A DNA stretch of 64,000 nt, taken from Cryptosporangium arvum DSM 44712. Its GTDB lineage: Bacteria > Actinomycetota > Actinomycetes > Mycobacteriales > Cryptosporangiaceae. The translations under genes were made by a program, and so were the position numbers. The notes under the pieces were generated by a model. It worked only from the letters and a program-made list of their open reading frames with translations, was not told the origin of the DNA and ran no database searches. Below are positions 28,133 through 37,258 of this stretch, in pieces. Every line of letters starts with the position of its first letter. Position 1 is the first letter of the stretch. Location: assembly GCF_000585375.1 (NCBI RefSeq), contig NZ_KK073874.1:1054001-1118000 (forward strand), read 5' to 3'.

Positions 28133-30546
28133 CCTTCGGCCAGTAGCTCGGCGACCTCGTGGGCGTACTGTGCGCTCACGCCGTCGGGCACGCCCTTCTG
28201 GGCGCCGTTGCGCCCGGCCACCCACACCGTCAGCGTCTGTCCACTCGGGTCCAGGTCGATGCAGAGCCGGCAGCTCGCCGGGGGCCGTGCCTCCGGCGGC
28301 AGCAGGCGCACCACGTGCACCCCCAGGTTGCCGCCGACCGCGGTGACGAACTCGGCGTCGGGCCCGCCGAGCCGGTCGTCGAGCACCGCCAGGACGCGGG
28401 GCAGCGAGAGCAGCTGCCGCGCCCGCGGGTCGGCCGCGGCGGCCCGCCGCACCTCGACCAGCTGGCGTAGCCGGCTGGTCAGATCGAGCGCGGCGTCACG
28501 GGTCGGCGCCACGTGCGGGCCGGCCAGCGGCGGCGTCGCCGGGCGCGCGTGCGGCAGCGACTGCACCCACGCCCACCGCTCGTCGTCGGTGACCCCCGCG
28601 GCGACCGCGATGCTCAGGTCACGGGCGTCGTGCAGCACCGCGGCCTGAGTGATCAGCCAGCGGGCCAGCGGTACGGCGGCGGGCAGCGGGCCGCGGATCG
28701 CGATCCCTCCCGCGTTGCCCACCGGCACCGCGATCGGCACCGGGGGACGCCGGGCCAGCCAGCCGATCCGGGTGACGAGCGCCTGCGGGTGCTGTGGTCC
28801 GCGGACCGCACCGGCGAGCCGGTCGCGCGCCACCCGGTCGAGCGTCACCGGGTCGGGCGGCGGGGAGTTCGGGGCCAGCCGGGCCAGGTGCCGGGCCGAG
28901 CGCACCTCCATCAGCGCCGTACCCGCCGTGAGCAGGTCGCCGGGCGTCAACTGCCGGACGCCGTGCAGCGGCTCGCCGTTGACCTGCGAATCGGTCTCGC
29001 CCGCCACCTGCACGGTCCACCCGCTGACGGTGAAGCCGAGCGTGACCCGCCCGATCGGCACCTTGCGCTCGCCGTCGGGCAGCGGCACCAGCCGCCCGGC
29101 GTCCGGCCCGCCGACCACGGCCAGGTACAGCCGGCTGTCGAGCGTCCGGCCGGCCGGGGTCGGGCCCGAGGGCAGCGGCGCACCGGCCGGGTACGAGCGG
29201 TAGCCACCTCCGGACGTGGGCGCCGGACCGGAGAGAGGCACGCCGGAGGACGGCGCCGGGGTGCGGCCGACGATGCCCGACGGCGGTGCGCCCGGCCGGG
29301 TGTACGGGTTGCCGGCACTGCGGTCCGGCGGCAGGTCGTGCAGCGGCGGCAGACCGAACGGGGTGTCGTCGGGCAGCGTGAACCCGGGCGGCGCGGCCGG
29401 GTCGCCGGGCACGGCCGGGGCCTCCGGTTCGGCGCTCGGAGTGACGACGGGCGGCGGCTCGACCGCCCCGACCGGACCCGACGGCGGTGGCGGCGGCGTG
29501 CGATCGACCGGCCGACGCGCGGCGATGCGCAGCGGCGCCTGGTCGCCGAGCGAGTCCGCGACGACCGCTGCGCCCTGGTTCGCCGGGTTCGCCCAGGCTT
29601 GCTCCTGCCGGGCCTCGGCGCCGCTCGGCGTGCGCCGGTCGAGCCGCGGCGGCGGCTTCTGCACCACAGTGGTCTCACCGGTCTCGACCGCCGACCGCAG
29701 CGCGTCGACGAACTCCTTGCAGGTGGCGAACCGCTCCTCGGGCGACTTGGCCATCGCGCGGGCCACGACCCGGTCGACGGCCGTGGGCAGGTCGGGCTGG
29801 AGGGTGGTGAGCAGCGGCGGGGGCGTGGTGAGGTGCGCGGTGATCGTCGCGACCTGGTTGTCGCGCGCGAACGGCAGCTGACCGGTGAGGATCTCGAACG
29901 TCATGCAGCCGAGCGAGTACTGGTCGGTGCGCCCGTCGGTGGTCGCGCCCTGCAGTTGCTCGGGGGCGATGTAGGCCACCGTGCCGAGGACCTGGCCGGT
30001 CATCGTGATGTCCTGGTCCATCTGCTGGGCGCTCTTGCTCAGCCCGAAGTCCACCAGGTACGCGTGCTCCGGGCCGCCGTGCGGGCCGCCGGGCTGCAGA
30101 TCGGGGGAGCCGGGACGCTCGACGAGCACGTTGCTCGGCTTGACGTCCCGGTGGGTCATCTGGAGGCGGTGGGCGGCGTCCAGCGCGTCCGCGACCTGGT
30201 CGAGCAGGCGGACGGCGCGGCGCGGCTCGAGGACCTGCTCGTGGTCGAGGATGGCCGCGAGGTCGGCGCCGGGGATGTACTCCATCGCCAGGTAGAGCTG
30301 GTTGTCGACCTCGTCGGCGGTGTAGACCGTGACGATGTGGGGGTGGCGCAGCCGCGCCGCGGACAGTGCCTCCCGGAGGAAGCGCCGCCGGAACGCCTGG
30401 TCGGCGACCAGGTGGGGACGGAGCACCTTGACCGCGTCGTCACGATCGAGCAGCCGGTGCCGGCACAGGTACACCTCTCCCATGCCGCCGACCGCGAGGC
30501 GCTTGCGCACCTCGTAGGTCGCGAGACGGGATCCTGGGCTGAGCAC
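28129..30546 (-). CDS. Ser/Thr protein kinase fused to FHA-like and EccC/FtsK-like domains
   Basis: 805 residues. The kinase domain (1-~285) is complete: VGGMGEVYLC, AVKVLRP, THRDVKPSNVLV, LVDFGLSKSAQQ and GTVAYIAPEQLQG. A Pro-rich linker follows (~290-470). Then an FHA-like domain (~472-550: LYLAVVGGPDAGRLVPL, VNGEPLHGVRQLTPGDLLTA) lacks the SRxH residues. The last ~220 residues (GGIAIRGPLPAAVPLARWL, WAWVQSLPHARP, LPRVLAVLDDRLGG, NLGVHVVRLLPPEA) resemble the non-catalytic ATPase-like module of FtsK/EccC proteins, without a Walker A. Such a fusion could couple phosphorylation to a secretion-like machine (inference). No membrane helix is seen. GTG start after TTGAGG. Confidence 0.82.
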   Translation of the reverse strand: MLSPGSRLATYEVRKRLAVGGMGEVYLCRHRLLDRDDAVKVLRPHLVADQAFRRRFLREALSAARLRHPHIVTVYTADEVDNQLYLAMEYIPGADLAAILDHEQVLEPRRAVRLLDQVADALDAAHRLQMTHRDVKPSNVLVERPGSPDLQPGGPHGGPEHAYLVDFGLSKSAQQMDQDITMTGQVLGTVAYIAPEQLQGATTDGRTDQYSLGCMTFEILTGQLPFARDNQVATITAHLTTPPPLLTTLQPDLPTAVDRVVARAMAKSPEERFATCKEFVDALRSAVETGETTVVQKPPPRLDRRTPSGAEARQEQAWANPANQGAAVVADSLGDQAPLRIAARRPVDRTPPPPPSGPVGAVEPPPVVTPSAEPEAPAVPGDPAAPPGFTLPDDTPFGLPPLHDLPPDRSAGNPYTRPGAPPSGIVGRTPAPSSGVPLSGPAPTSGGGYRSYPAGAPLPSGPTPAGRTLDSRLYLAVVGGPDAGRLVPLPDGERKVPIGRVTLGFTVSGWTVQVAGETDSQVNGEPLHGVRQLTPGDLLTAGTALMEVRSARHLARLAPNSPPPDPVTLDRVARDRLAGAVRGPQHPQALVTRIGWLARRPPVPIAVPVGNAGGIAIRGPLPAAVPLARWLITQAAVLHDARDLSIAVAAGVTDDERWAWVQSLPHARPATPPLAGPHVAPTRDAALDLTSRLRQLVEVRRAAAADPRARQLLSLPRVLAVLDDRLGGPDAEFVTAVGGNLGVHVVRLLPPEARPPASCRLCIDLDPSGQTLTVWVAGRNGAQKGVPDGVSAQYAHEVAELLAEG

Positions 30547-30709
30547 GCCTCAAGGTTGTCATGTGATGGCTCGTCTCGGCGAACACACCCGTAACCCGTA
30601 GGTCTTGCGTGAGGTTCTGGGGGGATACCCGTACAGTGGCCGACGTTCCGCCCTGACCCAAGAGCACGGACGGTGATCGCACCGTTCGTGCGCTGAGCGT
30701 TGAGAGCGT

Positions 30710-31297
30710 GTGGTGTTCCGTCGTCTGCTGGCCGTCGCTGCCGTCCCCCTCCTGCTGATCGGCCTGTCCTCGTGTCAGTCCGATCCCACCGTCGCGGCCT
30801 ATGTGGGCAGCGACGAGATCACCGTCGACCAGATCGACGGCTACTTCGACCAGGCCGCCCAGGATCCGCTGTCGTCGGAGCTGGTCGCGCAGAACCGCGC
30901 CGAGGTGAAGCCGCGGCTGGTGAGCATGCTGGTCTTCATCGAGCTGCTGCGCGAGGCGGCCAAGGACGCGGGAGTGCCGGTCACCGCGGGCGAGGTCGCG
31001 CAGGTCAAGGCCCAGATCGAGCCGCAGCGCCAGATGGTCACCGGTGATCTGGCGTTGCTGCCGCTCGACCAGATGGCCGAGTTCCAGGCGCACCGGCTCA
31101 AGCTGAGCCAGTGGGCGTCGCAGGGTGCCGCCTCGCAGGGGGCGGCCGAGAAGAAGTACTCGGACGCCGTGCAGGCCGCCGAGGGCGACAATCCGGTCAC
31201 CGTCAACCCGCGGTACGGCAAGTTCGACCTCGAGAAGGTGCCGCAGCTCGGTAGCTCCGACTCCGCGGTGAAGCCCGCGTCGCCGGACGCGCTGTAG
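30710..31297 (+). CDS. SurA N-terminal-domain lipoprotein
   Basis: 195 residues. A lipoprotein signal is clear: basic start FRR, hydrophobic core LLAVAAVPLLLIG and lipobox LSSC with Cys22, so the protein is anchored at the outer face of the membrane. The mature part (VAAYVGSDEITVDQIDGYFD and long amphipathic helices) looks like the SurA-N chaperone fold without a visible PPIase domain. In many actinobacteria a lipoprotein or SurA-like gene stands beside mazG and eno, as here, where mazG starts 5 bases later. A chaperone role for exported proteins is likely. Confidence 0.82.
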   Translation: MVFRRLLAVAAVPLLLIGLSSCQSDPTVAAYVGSDEITVDQIDGYFDQAAQDPLSSELVAQNRAEVKPRLVSMLVFIELLREAAKDAGVPVTAGEVAQVKAQIEPQRQMVTGDLALLPLDQMAEFQAHRLKLSQWASQGAASQGAAEKKYSDAVQAAEGDNPVTVNPRYGKFDLEKVPQLGSSDSAVKPASPDAL

Positions 31298-31302
31298 CCG
31301 AC

Positions 31303-32340
31303 GTGGTCGTTCGCCTCATCGTTCTGGTCACCTCGCCCCGGCTGCCGGCCGGTCTGCTGACCGCCGACGGGTGGGACGCGGTGCGGTCGCACCCGGTGCT
31401 CGCCGCCGGTCCGTCGCCGCTGTCCGACGCGGTCCGCGCGGCCGGCGTCCCGGTCGCCGAGGTCGGCTCCGACCCCGGGTCCGCCCTCACCGCCCTCCGC
31501 CGCGCCGCCGAGACCGCCCCCTCGGAAGCCGGCGCCGCGGTGTGGCTGGCCGGGGCGAACGATCCGCTTCCCGCCGTACTGGCCGAGCGGCTCGCGGCCG
31601 ACCCGGCCCTCGACTACCAGGTCGAGGTGCTCTACGGGTCGTGGGATCCGCCGGGGGCCCGGCTGCTCGACGTCGCGTCGGTGATGGATCGGCTGCGCTC
31701 GCCCGGCGGCTGTCCGTGGGACGCCGAGCAGACCCACGAATCGCTCCGGCCGTACCTGCTGGAAGAGGCGTACGAGGCCTACGACGCGCTCCTCGACGGG
31801 GATCTCGACGCGCTGCGCGAGGAGCTCGGCGACGTGCTGCTCCAGGTCGCGTTCCACGCCCGGGTGGCGTCGGAGGACCCCGACGAGGGCTTCGACATCG
31901 ACGACGTCGCCGGTGACCTGGTCGCGAAGCTCGTCCGCAGGCACCCGCACGTGTTCGCCGACCGCGCGGTGTCCGGCGCCGACGAGGTGCACACGAACTG
32001 GGAAGCGATCAAGAAGGCGGAGAAGAAGCGCGACTCGGCGCTGGACGGGGTGGCGCAGTCGCAGCCGGCGCTCTCGCTGGCCGCCAAGTACCTGTCGCGG
32101 GCGCGTCGCGCGGGGGTGGCCGTTCCGCCACCGGCGCTCCCGCCGTCGGTCACCGCTCCCGCGACCGCCGACGCCCTGGGCGACCTACTGTTCGCGTTCG
32201 TCGCCGCGGGTGACGAGGCCGGCCTGGACGCGGAAGCCGCACTGCGTGCGGCTGCCCGCCGGTACGCCGAAGACGTCCGGGACGCCGAGCGGCGCGACGT
32301 CGAAGCGCGCGATGGCCGGGGCCGGTCAACCCCCTCCTGA
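31303..32340 (+). CDS. mazG: Nucleoside triphosphate pyrophosphohydrolase MazG
   Basis: 345 residues. After a ~125-residue N-terminal domain (LIVLVTSPRLPAGLL..., LDYQVEVLYGSWDPP) comes one all-alpha NTP-PPase domain: SPGGCPWDAEQTHESLRPYL (~133-152), EEAYEAYDALL and REELGDVLLQVAFHA, with the acidic metal-binding ExxE and ExxD pairs. KYLSRARRAGV marks the usual C-terminal part. MazG hydrolyses (d)NTPs to NMP and PPi and cleans damaged nucleotides. It follows the lipoprotein gene by 5 bases, so the two form one operon. GTG start. Confidence 0.93.
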   Translation: MVVRLIVLVTSPRLPAGLLTADGWDAVRSHPVLAAGPSPLSDAVRAAGVPVAEVGSDPGSALTALRRAAETAPSEAGAAVWLAGANDPLPAVLAERLAADPALDYQVEVLYGSWDPPGARLLDVASVMDRLRSPGGCPWDAEQTHESLRPYLLEEAYEAYDALLDGDLDALREELGDVLLQVAFHARVASEDPDEGFDIDDVAGDLVAKLVRRHPHVFADRAVSGADEVHTNWEAIKKAEKKRDSALDGVAQSQPALSLAAKYLSRARRAGVAVPPPALPPSVTAPATADALGDLLFAFVAAGDEAGLDAEAALRAAARRYAEDVRDAERRDVEARDGRGRSTPS

Positions 32341-32554
32341 GGACCGACCCCGGCCGTACCACCGCGGCCTGCCGCTCCTGTTCGTGAACGGCCGATTCTC
32401 GGTGGGTCGCGTCCCGGAGCCGCGGCGGCGATGGCGCGGGGGACGGCGCGTAGGGCCCGGGCGACGTTGCCCGGGGTCGTCAGCGGCCCCGGCCGGTTGG
32501 CGGACCGGCGTTGCTGGGAGGCACCCGGGGCGCTGACACCCCTAACAATGAGCA

Positions 32555-32585
32555 ACCCCGGGAGCACGGAGGGTGCTCCCGGGGT
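32555..32585. terminator. Bidirectional terminator between mazG and the protease gene
   Basis: A perfect 13-base stem (ACCCCGGGAGCAC at 32555-32567 with its complement at 32573-32585) around a 5-base loop, between two convergent genes. It can act in both directions. The rest of 32341-32603 shows no gene. Confidence 0.85.
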
Positions 32586-32603
32586 GCGTTCAGGTTGCGA
32601 CGC

Positions 32604-33596
32604 TCAGCGCGTGCCGTACATCGCCGCGAGGCCCTTGTAGTCGCCGAGGCCGAGCGTGCGCTTGCCGACCGAGCAGGCCGAGAGCGCCGGGGTCATGACC
32701 GCGCTGGCGTGCGAAGCCTGGCTGACGTGGTTGAGGCCGAGCGAGTGGCCCCGCTCGTGCAGGACGACCGACTGCAGGTCGTAGGCGTTGCTGCAGTTCT
32801 TCGTCGCGGTGAAGAACTTGTACTGCGTGTTGAGCGCGGTGTCGGTGCCGGTCACCGTCTTCTTGCCCTTGATGGTCTTGAAGTAGGTGCAGGTCATGCC
32901 CAGCCACTTGCCGGTACCGGCGCGCCAGCCGATGACGTTGCGGCCGTCGTTGCCGGTGCAGTTGCCGGCCGCGCCCACCTGGACACCGGCCGAGGTCGAA
33001 CCACCGTAGGAGGGCACGAGCTTCAGGCTCTTCTGGCCGCAGGCCTTGGTCAGGCCGGTGGTGCCGGCGGCGATCGCGGCGACCGCGGAGCTGCGGACCG
33101 ACCCCGGCGCACCGGCCGGGTTGTAGTACCACTTGAAGCTCGGAAGCTTCCAGCCCGAGAGCGCGTAGGCGGCGTCCTTGCAGGTCTTGGCGGCGGCCGG
33201 ACGGATCGCGGTGGCGTTGACGGCCTGCGCCTCGCCGTGCTCCTCCTCGGCGGCCTGGCCGTGCACGTGGGCGTCGGTCTTGACCGCGAGCGAGCCGTCG
33301 TCGGAACGGCTCACGGTGATCGAGATGTCGCCGGAGGTGCTCTGCGCGGCGGCCTGGACACCCTCGCCGACGGCCGGGATGCGGACCGTCAGGCCCTGGT
33401 AGCGGATGGTGTCACCAGCGGTGGTGACGGTCGTGAGGTCGGTCTCGGCGTCGGCGGCGACGAGCTTGGGGCCGGTCGGGGCGGCGGTGGTGGTGGCGGG
33501 GGCGGTGGCAATGCCTGCGGTGACCGCGGCGGTAGCGACCAGCGCGGCGACCGAGATCGTCGGGGCGGAGGACCGGAGAGTCAGCAGGTTACGCAT
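32604..33596 (-). CDS. Secreted matrixin-like zinc metalloprotease
   Basis: 330 residues with an N-terminal signal sequence (ISVAALVATAAVTAGIATAP). The zinc site is the complete metzincin pattern HERGHSLGLNH near 280: three His ligands and the catalytic Glu, followed by a Met-turn candidate SAVMTPAL. Six or more Cys residues in the mature part allow disulfides. The ~120 residues after the signal (ADAETDLTTV..., SEG-like acidic and His-rich AHVHGQAAEEEHGE) may be a propeptide. It would cleave extracellular proteins; the target is unknown. Only the 11-residue motif gives the family, so the subfamily is uncertain. Confidence 0.83.
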   Translation of the reverse strand: MRNLLTLRSSAPTISVAALVATAAVTAGIATAPATTTAAPTGPKLVAADAETDLTTVTTAGDTIRYQGLTVRIPAVGEGVQAAAQSTSGDISITVSRSDDGSLAVKTDAHVHGQAAEEEHGEAQAVNATAIRPAAAKTCKDAAYALSGWKLPSFKWYYNPAGAPGSVRSSAVAAIAAGTTGLTKACGQKSLKLVPSYGGSTSAGVQVGAAGNCTGNDGRNVIGWRAGTGKWLGMTCTYFKTIKGKKTVTGTDTALNTQYKFFTATKNCSNAYDLQSVVLHERGHSLGLNHVSQASHASAVMTPALSACSVGKRTLGLGDYKGLAAMYGTR

Positions 33597-33684
33597 GCCC
33601 TCTACGTCGGAAGCCCCCAGTGCGCCGGGCGGTGCGGCAAAGTTTCCGATCGGGAGCGCGGATCCGGGTCACCGCGCCTGCAAC

Positions 33685-35517
33685 TCAGGCGTCGGCTTCC
33701 GGCAGGTGCGGGCGGACCGGGAGGCTGATCGCGAACGCGTCGGTCTGGCCGCCGCGGGGTGTCGCCAGCTGACCGCCGTGCCGGGACACGATCGCCCTGG
33801 CGATCAGGAACGAGAGCGCGTTGCCTGCGCCGCGGTCGCCGGTGGTGAACAGGTGGTCGCCAGCCGCGAGCGCCGAAGGGGAACCCACCCGCACGGTCCA
33901 GTGCGCGGCCGCGAACGTCACCCGGACGTCGATCCGGGTGCCCGCGTGCGCGGTGGCGACGATCGTCAGCAGCGCCTCGACGGCCTGGCGGAACCGGGCC
34001 GGATCGACACGCAGCATCGGGCCGGTGGCGTTGCCGGCCAGATCGACGGTGACCTCGGAGTGCTCGGCGAACGCGTCCACCGCCTCACCGACGACGTCGG
34101 GCAGGTGCACGCCGCGCAGGACCAGCGGCAGCGTGCCGCCCTCCAACCCGGCGAGCGTGAGGAGGTCGTCGACGATGCGCAGCGTCCGGTTGGCGTTGCG
34201 GGCGATCGCCTCAAGCGCGATCTGCCGCTGGTCGCCGGGGGCTTCCGGCTCCTCGGCGAGCATCTGGCTGAACGTGGCGATCGAGGTGAGCGGCGTGCGC
34301 AGTTCGTGGGAGGCGGCCGCGACGAACTCGGTCTTGAGCGTGGCCACCTCGGCCAGCACCCGGTTGCGCTCCTCCAGTCCGCGGCGGATCGTCGCCTGAT
34401 CGGTGACGTCCCGGACGACCCAGAGGTGGCCGGCGACCGCGCCGTCGAAGTGGATCGGGGCGTAGTCGCGGGCGATCACCCGGCCGTTGGTGAGCGTGAA
34501 CTCGGTCCCGCTGGCGGGCCGGCCCTGCTCCAGGAACCGCAGGGTCTCCTCGCGCAGCGCGGCGGGGTCGGCGAAGAGTTCGGCCGGTGGGAGCAGCTCG
34601 GCGGTGTGCTCGCCGATCAGCCGCTCGGCCGGTACCGGCGACCCGATGACCCGGGGCAGTGCGGTGTTCGCCATCACGGCGCGCCGGTCGGGGTCCTCGA
34701 CCAGGATCCCGACCCGCAGCGACCCGATGAGCGTGTCGATGCGTGCGCTGTGCAGCTGTTCGCGGCGCTCGGCGTCGACCGCGCGGGTGACGTCGATCGC
34801 GTAGATGACGATGCCCTCGACGGCGGGTTCGTCGACCAGGTTCTGGATGGTCAGCGCGTAGCAGCGCCAGTCGGTGCCGTTCGGGCCGCGCAACCGCACC
34901 TCGACGGTCTCCGGCTCGGCACCGCTCAGCCGGCCGCCGCCGGGCAGCGGAGCGTCGACCGCGGCGGCGAACAGCGTGCGGATCGTGCCGAAGTCCTCCG
35001 GGTGCACGATCGACGCGGCCGCCTCGGTGCTGGGCGCGCCCGGCCCGATCAGGCGGACCGCGGCCGGCGACGACCAGCGCCACCGGCCGTCGGGGTCGAA
35101 CACGAGCATGACGACGGGGGACCGCCCGACCAGCGCGCGGTGGAACCACTCCGACTGGCGGCGCACGTCGGCCCGCGGCGCGAGCGCGGCGACCACCACC
35201 GTGTAGCCGCCTCCGTTCAGCGGCGTCACCAGGAGGTCGGCGGGGATCTCGCTGCCGTCGGCGTGGCGGGCCGGCAGTTCGCGGTGGCCCTCCCCGTCCG
35301 GGCCGGCGCACGCGTCGTAGAGCGGGCCGAGCGGGTCGTCGGTGCCGTCGCGCAGACGCGCCGGAACGATCAGCTCTCCCAGCGTCCGGCCCAGGACCTC
35401 CGATCGCGCGTGCCCCAGCAGCAGTTCCGCGCTGCGGGGGAACGTCAGGACGCGGCCGTCGGCGTCGACCGTGACCGCGGCGAGAGGAATCGTGGGTACC
35501 GGCGTGGCCGGCTCCAT
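33685..35517 (-). CDS. Soluble PAS sensor histidine kinase with decayed ATPase domain
   Basis: 610 residues from the ATG at 35517, which has GAGGAG at good spacing; a GTG two codons earlier is too close to it. Three PAS-like domains (~10-110, ~130-250, ~255-370) precede a HisKA domain with an intact phospho-acceptor (AAASHELRTPLTSIATF). The ATP-binding domain is degenerate: the N-box Asn (FRQAVEALLTIV) and the DxGxG box (VRVGSPSALAAGD) are missing, though RGAGNALSFLIA and RHGG remain. No membrane helix is present. It may bind no ATP and serve as a phospho-relay partner or decoy for the divergent kinase at 35651. Confidence 0.8.
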   Translation of the reverse strand: MEPATPVPTIPLAAVTVDADGRVLTFPRSAELLLGHARSEVLGRTLGELIVPARLRDGTDDPLGPLYDACAGPDGEGHRELPARHADGSEIPADLLVTPLNGGGYTVVVAALAPRADVRRQSEWFHRALVGRSPVVMLVFDPDGRWRWSSPAAVRLIGPGAPSTEAAASIVHPEDFGTIRTLFAAAVDAPLPGGGRLSGAEPETVEVRLRGPNGTDWRCYALTIQNLVDEPAVEGIVIYAIDVTRAVDAERREQLHSARIDTLIGSLRVGILVEDPDRRAVMANTALPRVIGSPVPAERLIGEHTAELLPPAELFADPAALREETLRFLEQGRPASGTEFTLTNGRVIARDYAPIHFDGAVAGHLWVVRDVTDQATIRRGLEERNRVLAEVATLKTEFVAAASHELRTPLTSIATFSQMLAEEPEAPGDQRQIALEAIARNANRTLRIVDDLLTLAGLEGGTLPLVLRGVHLPDVVGEAVDAFAEHSEVTVDLAGNATGPMLRVDPARFRQAVEALLTIVATAHAGTRIDVRVTFAAAHWTVRVGSPSALAAGDHLFTTGDRGAGNALSFLIARAIVSRHGGQLATPRGGQTDAFAISLPVRPHLPEADA

Positions 35518-35650
35518 CCGCACTCCTCTCGGGCGTTACGTGTGTCAATCTGCGCAGATAGTCTCTACTATGAGAAAGATACGCAAAACTAGTGAAAAGT
35601 GAGTTTCGTGTCGCGTGCGGCGGTTGATCGCCCGCCGGCGGAGGAGGGGC
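35518..35650. promoter_or_regulatory. Divergent promoter region of the two sensor kinases
   Basis: On the + strand TGTCAA (35543-35548) and TACTAT (35566-35571) stand 17 bases apart, a reasonable -35/-10 pair. Directly after it lies the 28-base motif 35572-35599 that is nearly repeated at 4766-4793. The ribosome site GGAGGAGGGG ends just before the GTG at 35651. The motif would cover the transcription start, a position suited to a repressor or autoregulator. Confidence 0.5.
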
Positions 35651-37258
35651 GTGGCCGAGGTCACGGACGGGGGCGTCGCGGCCGGTAGAGCCGTGACAGT
35701 CGGGGCGGCGGCTCGTGCGGCCGCCCCTTCGGCGCGCCCGGAACCCCGGCTCGTCCGCGGCTCGGAGCGTCCGGAGCTGTTCCGGGCGGTGGTCGAGGCC
35801 GCGCGCGCCGCGGTGGCGATCGTCTACCCCGACGGCTCCTGGACCGCGCTCGGTGACACGTTCACCCGCGGGCTGGGCCATTCGGCGGACCTGCCTGCCC
35901 GCACGCGGCTCCTCTCGCTCATCCACCCGGCCGACCGTCGCAGCGTGCTCGAAGCGTTCCGGGCCGCCCGGGACGGCCGGGAGCCGGCCCAGTCGATCCC
36001 GGTGCGGGTACGGACCGCGCAGGGCTCCTGGCTCGAGCTGGCCACGACCGTCCGCGGCCGGGTGCACGACCCCGACGTCGGCGGTGTCGTCTACTACGGC
36101 GTCGAGGTGGGCCGGGCCCGGGACGCCGAACGGGCGCTGAGCGAGACGGACGAGGGCCTGGAACGGCTGATCGAGACGCTTGCCGTCGGAATCCTCCTGG
36201 TGGACGGCGGCGGGCGGGTCGCGGTGACCAACCGCGCGCTGATCGAGCTGTTCGACGTGCCGGGCCCGCCGCACCGCTACCACGGCACCGACGCCAGGGC
36301 GCTGCTGCGCCGGATGGCCGGCGCGATGCGTGCTCCCGACCGGGTCGCCGACCGGCTCGACCGGCTGCTCGCCGAGCCGTGGACCGCACTCGACACCGAC
36401 TTGATGCTCGTCGGCGGCCGGGTGGTGGAGATCGACGTCGTCCCGGTCGGCGCCGGCGGCGGCGCACTGCTGCACGCGTGGGACGTCACCGCGCGGGCGA
36501 ACGCGCAGCGCAGCCTCGAGGAGCGCAACGAGGCGCTCTCGGCCCTGGTCGCGGCGAAGAACGAGTTCGTCGCGAGCGTCTCGCACGAGCTGCGTAGCCC
36601 GCTGACCTCGGTGGTCACGTTCAGCAACCTGCTGGCCCAGCCCGACTGGGGCGAACTCGACGACGAGCAGCGTCAGTTCATCGAGGTCATCCAGCGCAAC
36701 GCCGATCGGCTGCTGCGGCTGATCGAGGACCTGCTCCTGCTCTCCCGGCTGGAGGCGCGGACGCTGCAGTTCGTGCCCAGCCGCGTCATCCTTCCCGACC
36801 TCGTGCGCTCGGCCGTCGCCGAGCGCGCTCCGATCGCGCAGGCCGCCGACGTCACGCTGAAGGCAGAAGTGTCCGGCGACGCGGTGATGTCCTGTGACGA
36901 GCTCCGAGTCAACCAGGTGCTCGGGAACCTGATCGGCAACGCGTTGAAGTTCACGCCGGCCGGTGGACAGGTGACCGTGCGGTGCCATCCCGCAGCCGAC
37001 GGCTGGCGGCTGTCGGTGACCGACAGTGGCATCGGTATTCCGTCCGAAGATCTGGACCGGATCTTCGAGGCGTTCCATCGCGCGTCGAACGTGGAGAAGC
37101 ACAGCCATCCTGGCACCGGCCTCGGCCTGGTGATCAGCAAGGCGATCGTGGAGCGCCACGGCGGGTTGATGGAGATCACGAGCGAGCTCGGCAGGGGGAC
37201 GACGGTGGCCGTTTGGCTACCGCAGCGCCGGGTCGGCGACCGCGAGGGGGACCGGTGA
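35651..37258 (+). CDS. Soluble PAS sensor histidine kinase
   Basis: 535 residues from the GTG at 35651, directly after GGAGGAGGGG. Two PAS-like domains (~25-145: LIHPADRRSVLEAF...; ~155-265: LAVGILLVDGGGRVAVTNRA) are followed by HisKA (ASVSHELRSPLTSVVTFSNL) and a complete HATPase_c: QVLGNLIGNALKFTP, VTDSGIGIPSEDL and GTGLGLVISKAIVERHGG. No membrane helix, so a cytoplasmic signal is expected. It overlaps the response-regulator gene by GTGA, so the pair is translationally coupled and almost certainly cognate. Confidence 0.93.
   Translation: MAEVTDGGVAAGRAVTVGAAARAAAPSARPEPRLVRGSERPELFRAVVEAARAAVAIVYPDGSWTALGDTFTRGLGHSADLPARTRLLSLIHPADRRSVLEAFRAARDGREPAQSIPVRVRTAQGSWLELATTVRGRVHDPDVGGVVYYGVEVGRARDAERALSETDEGLERLIETLAVGILLVDGGGRVAVTNRALIELFDVPGPPHRYHGTDARALLRRMAGAMRAPDRVADRLDRLLAEPWTALDTDLMLVGGRVVEIDVVPVGAGGGALLHAWDVTARANAQRSLEERNEALSALVAAKNEFVASVSHELRSPLTSVVTFSNLLAQPDWGELDDEQRQFIEVIQRNADRLLRLIEDLLLLSRLEARTLQFVPSRVILPDLVRSAVAERAPIAQAADVTLKAEVSGDAVMSCDELRVNQVLGNLIGNALKFTPAGGQVTVRCHPAADGWRLSVTDSGIGIPSEDLDRIFEAFHRASNVEKHSHPGTGLGLVISKAIVERHGGLMEITSELGRGTTVAVWLPQRRVGDREGDR

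Noticed and set aside
34211-37159. A ~980-codon reverse-strand frame across both sensor kinases
   Set aside because: It would run through a divergent promoter and antisense to a complete histidine kinase; composition is shadow-like.
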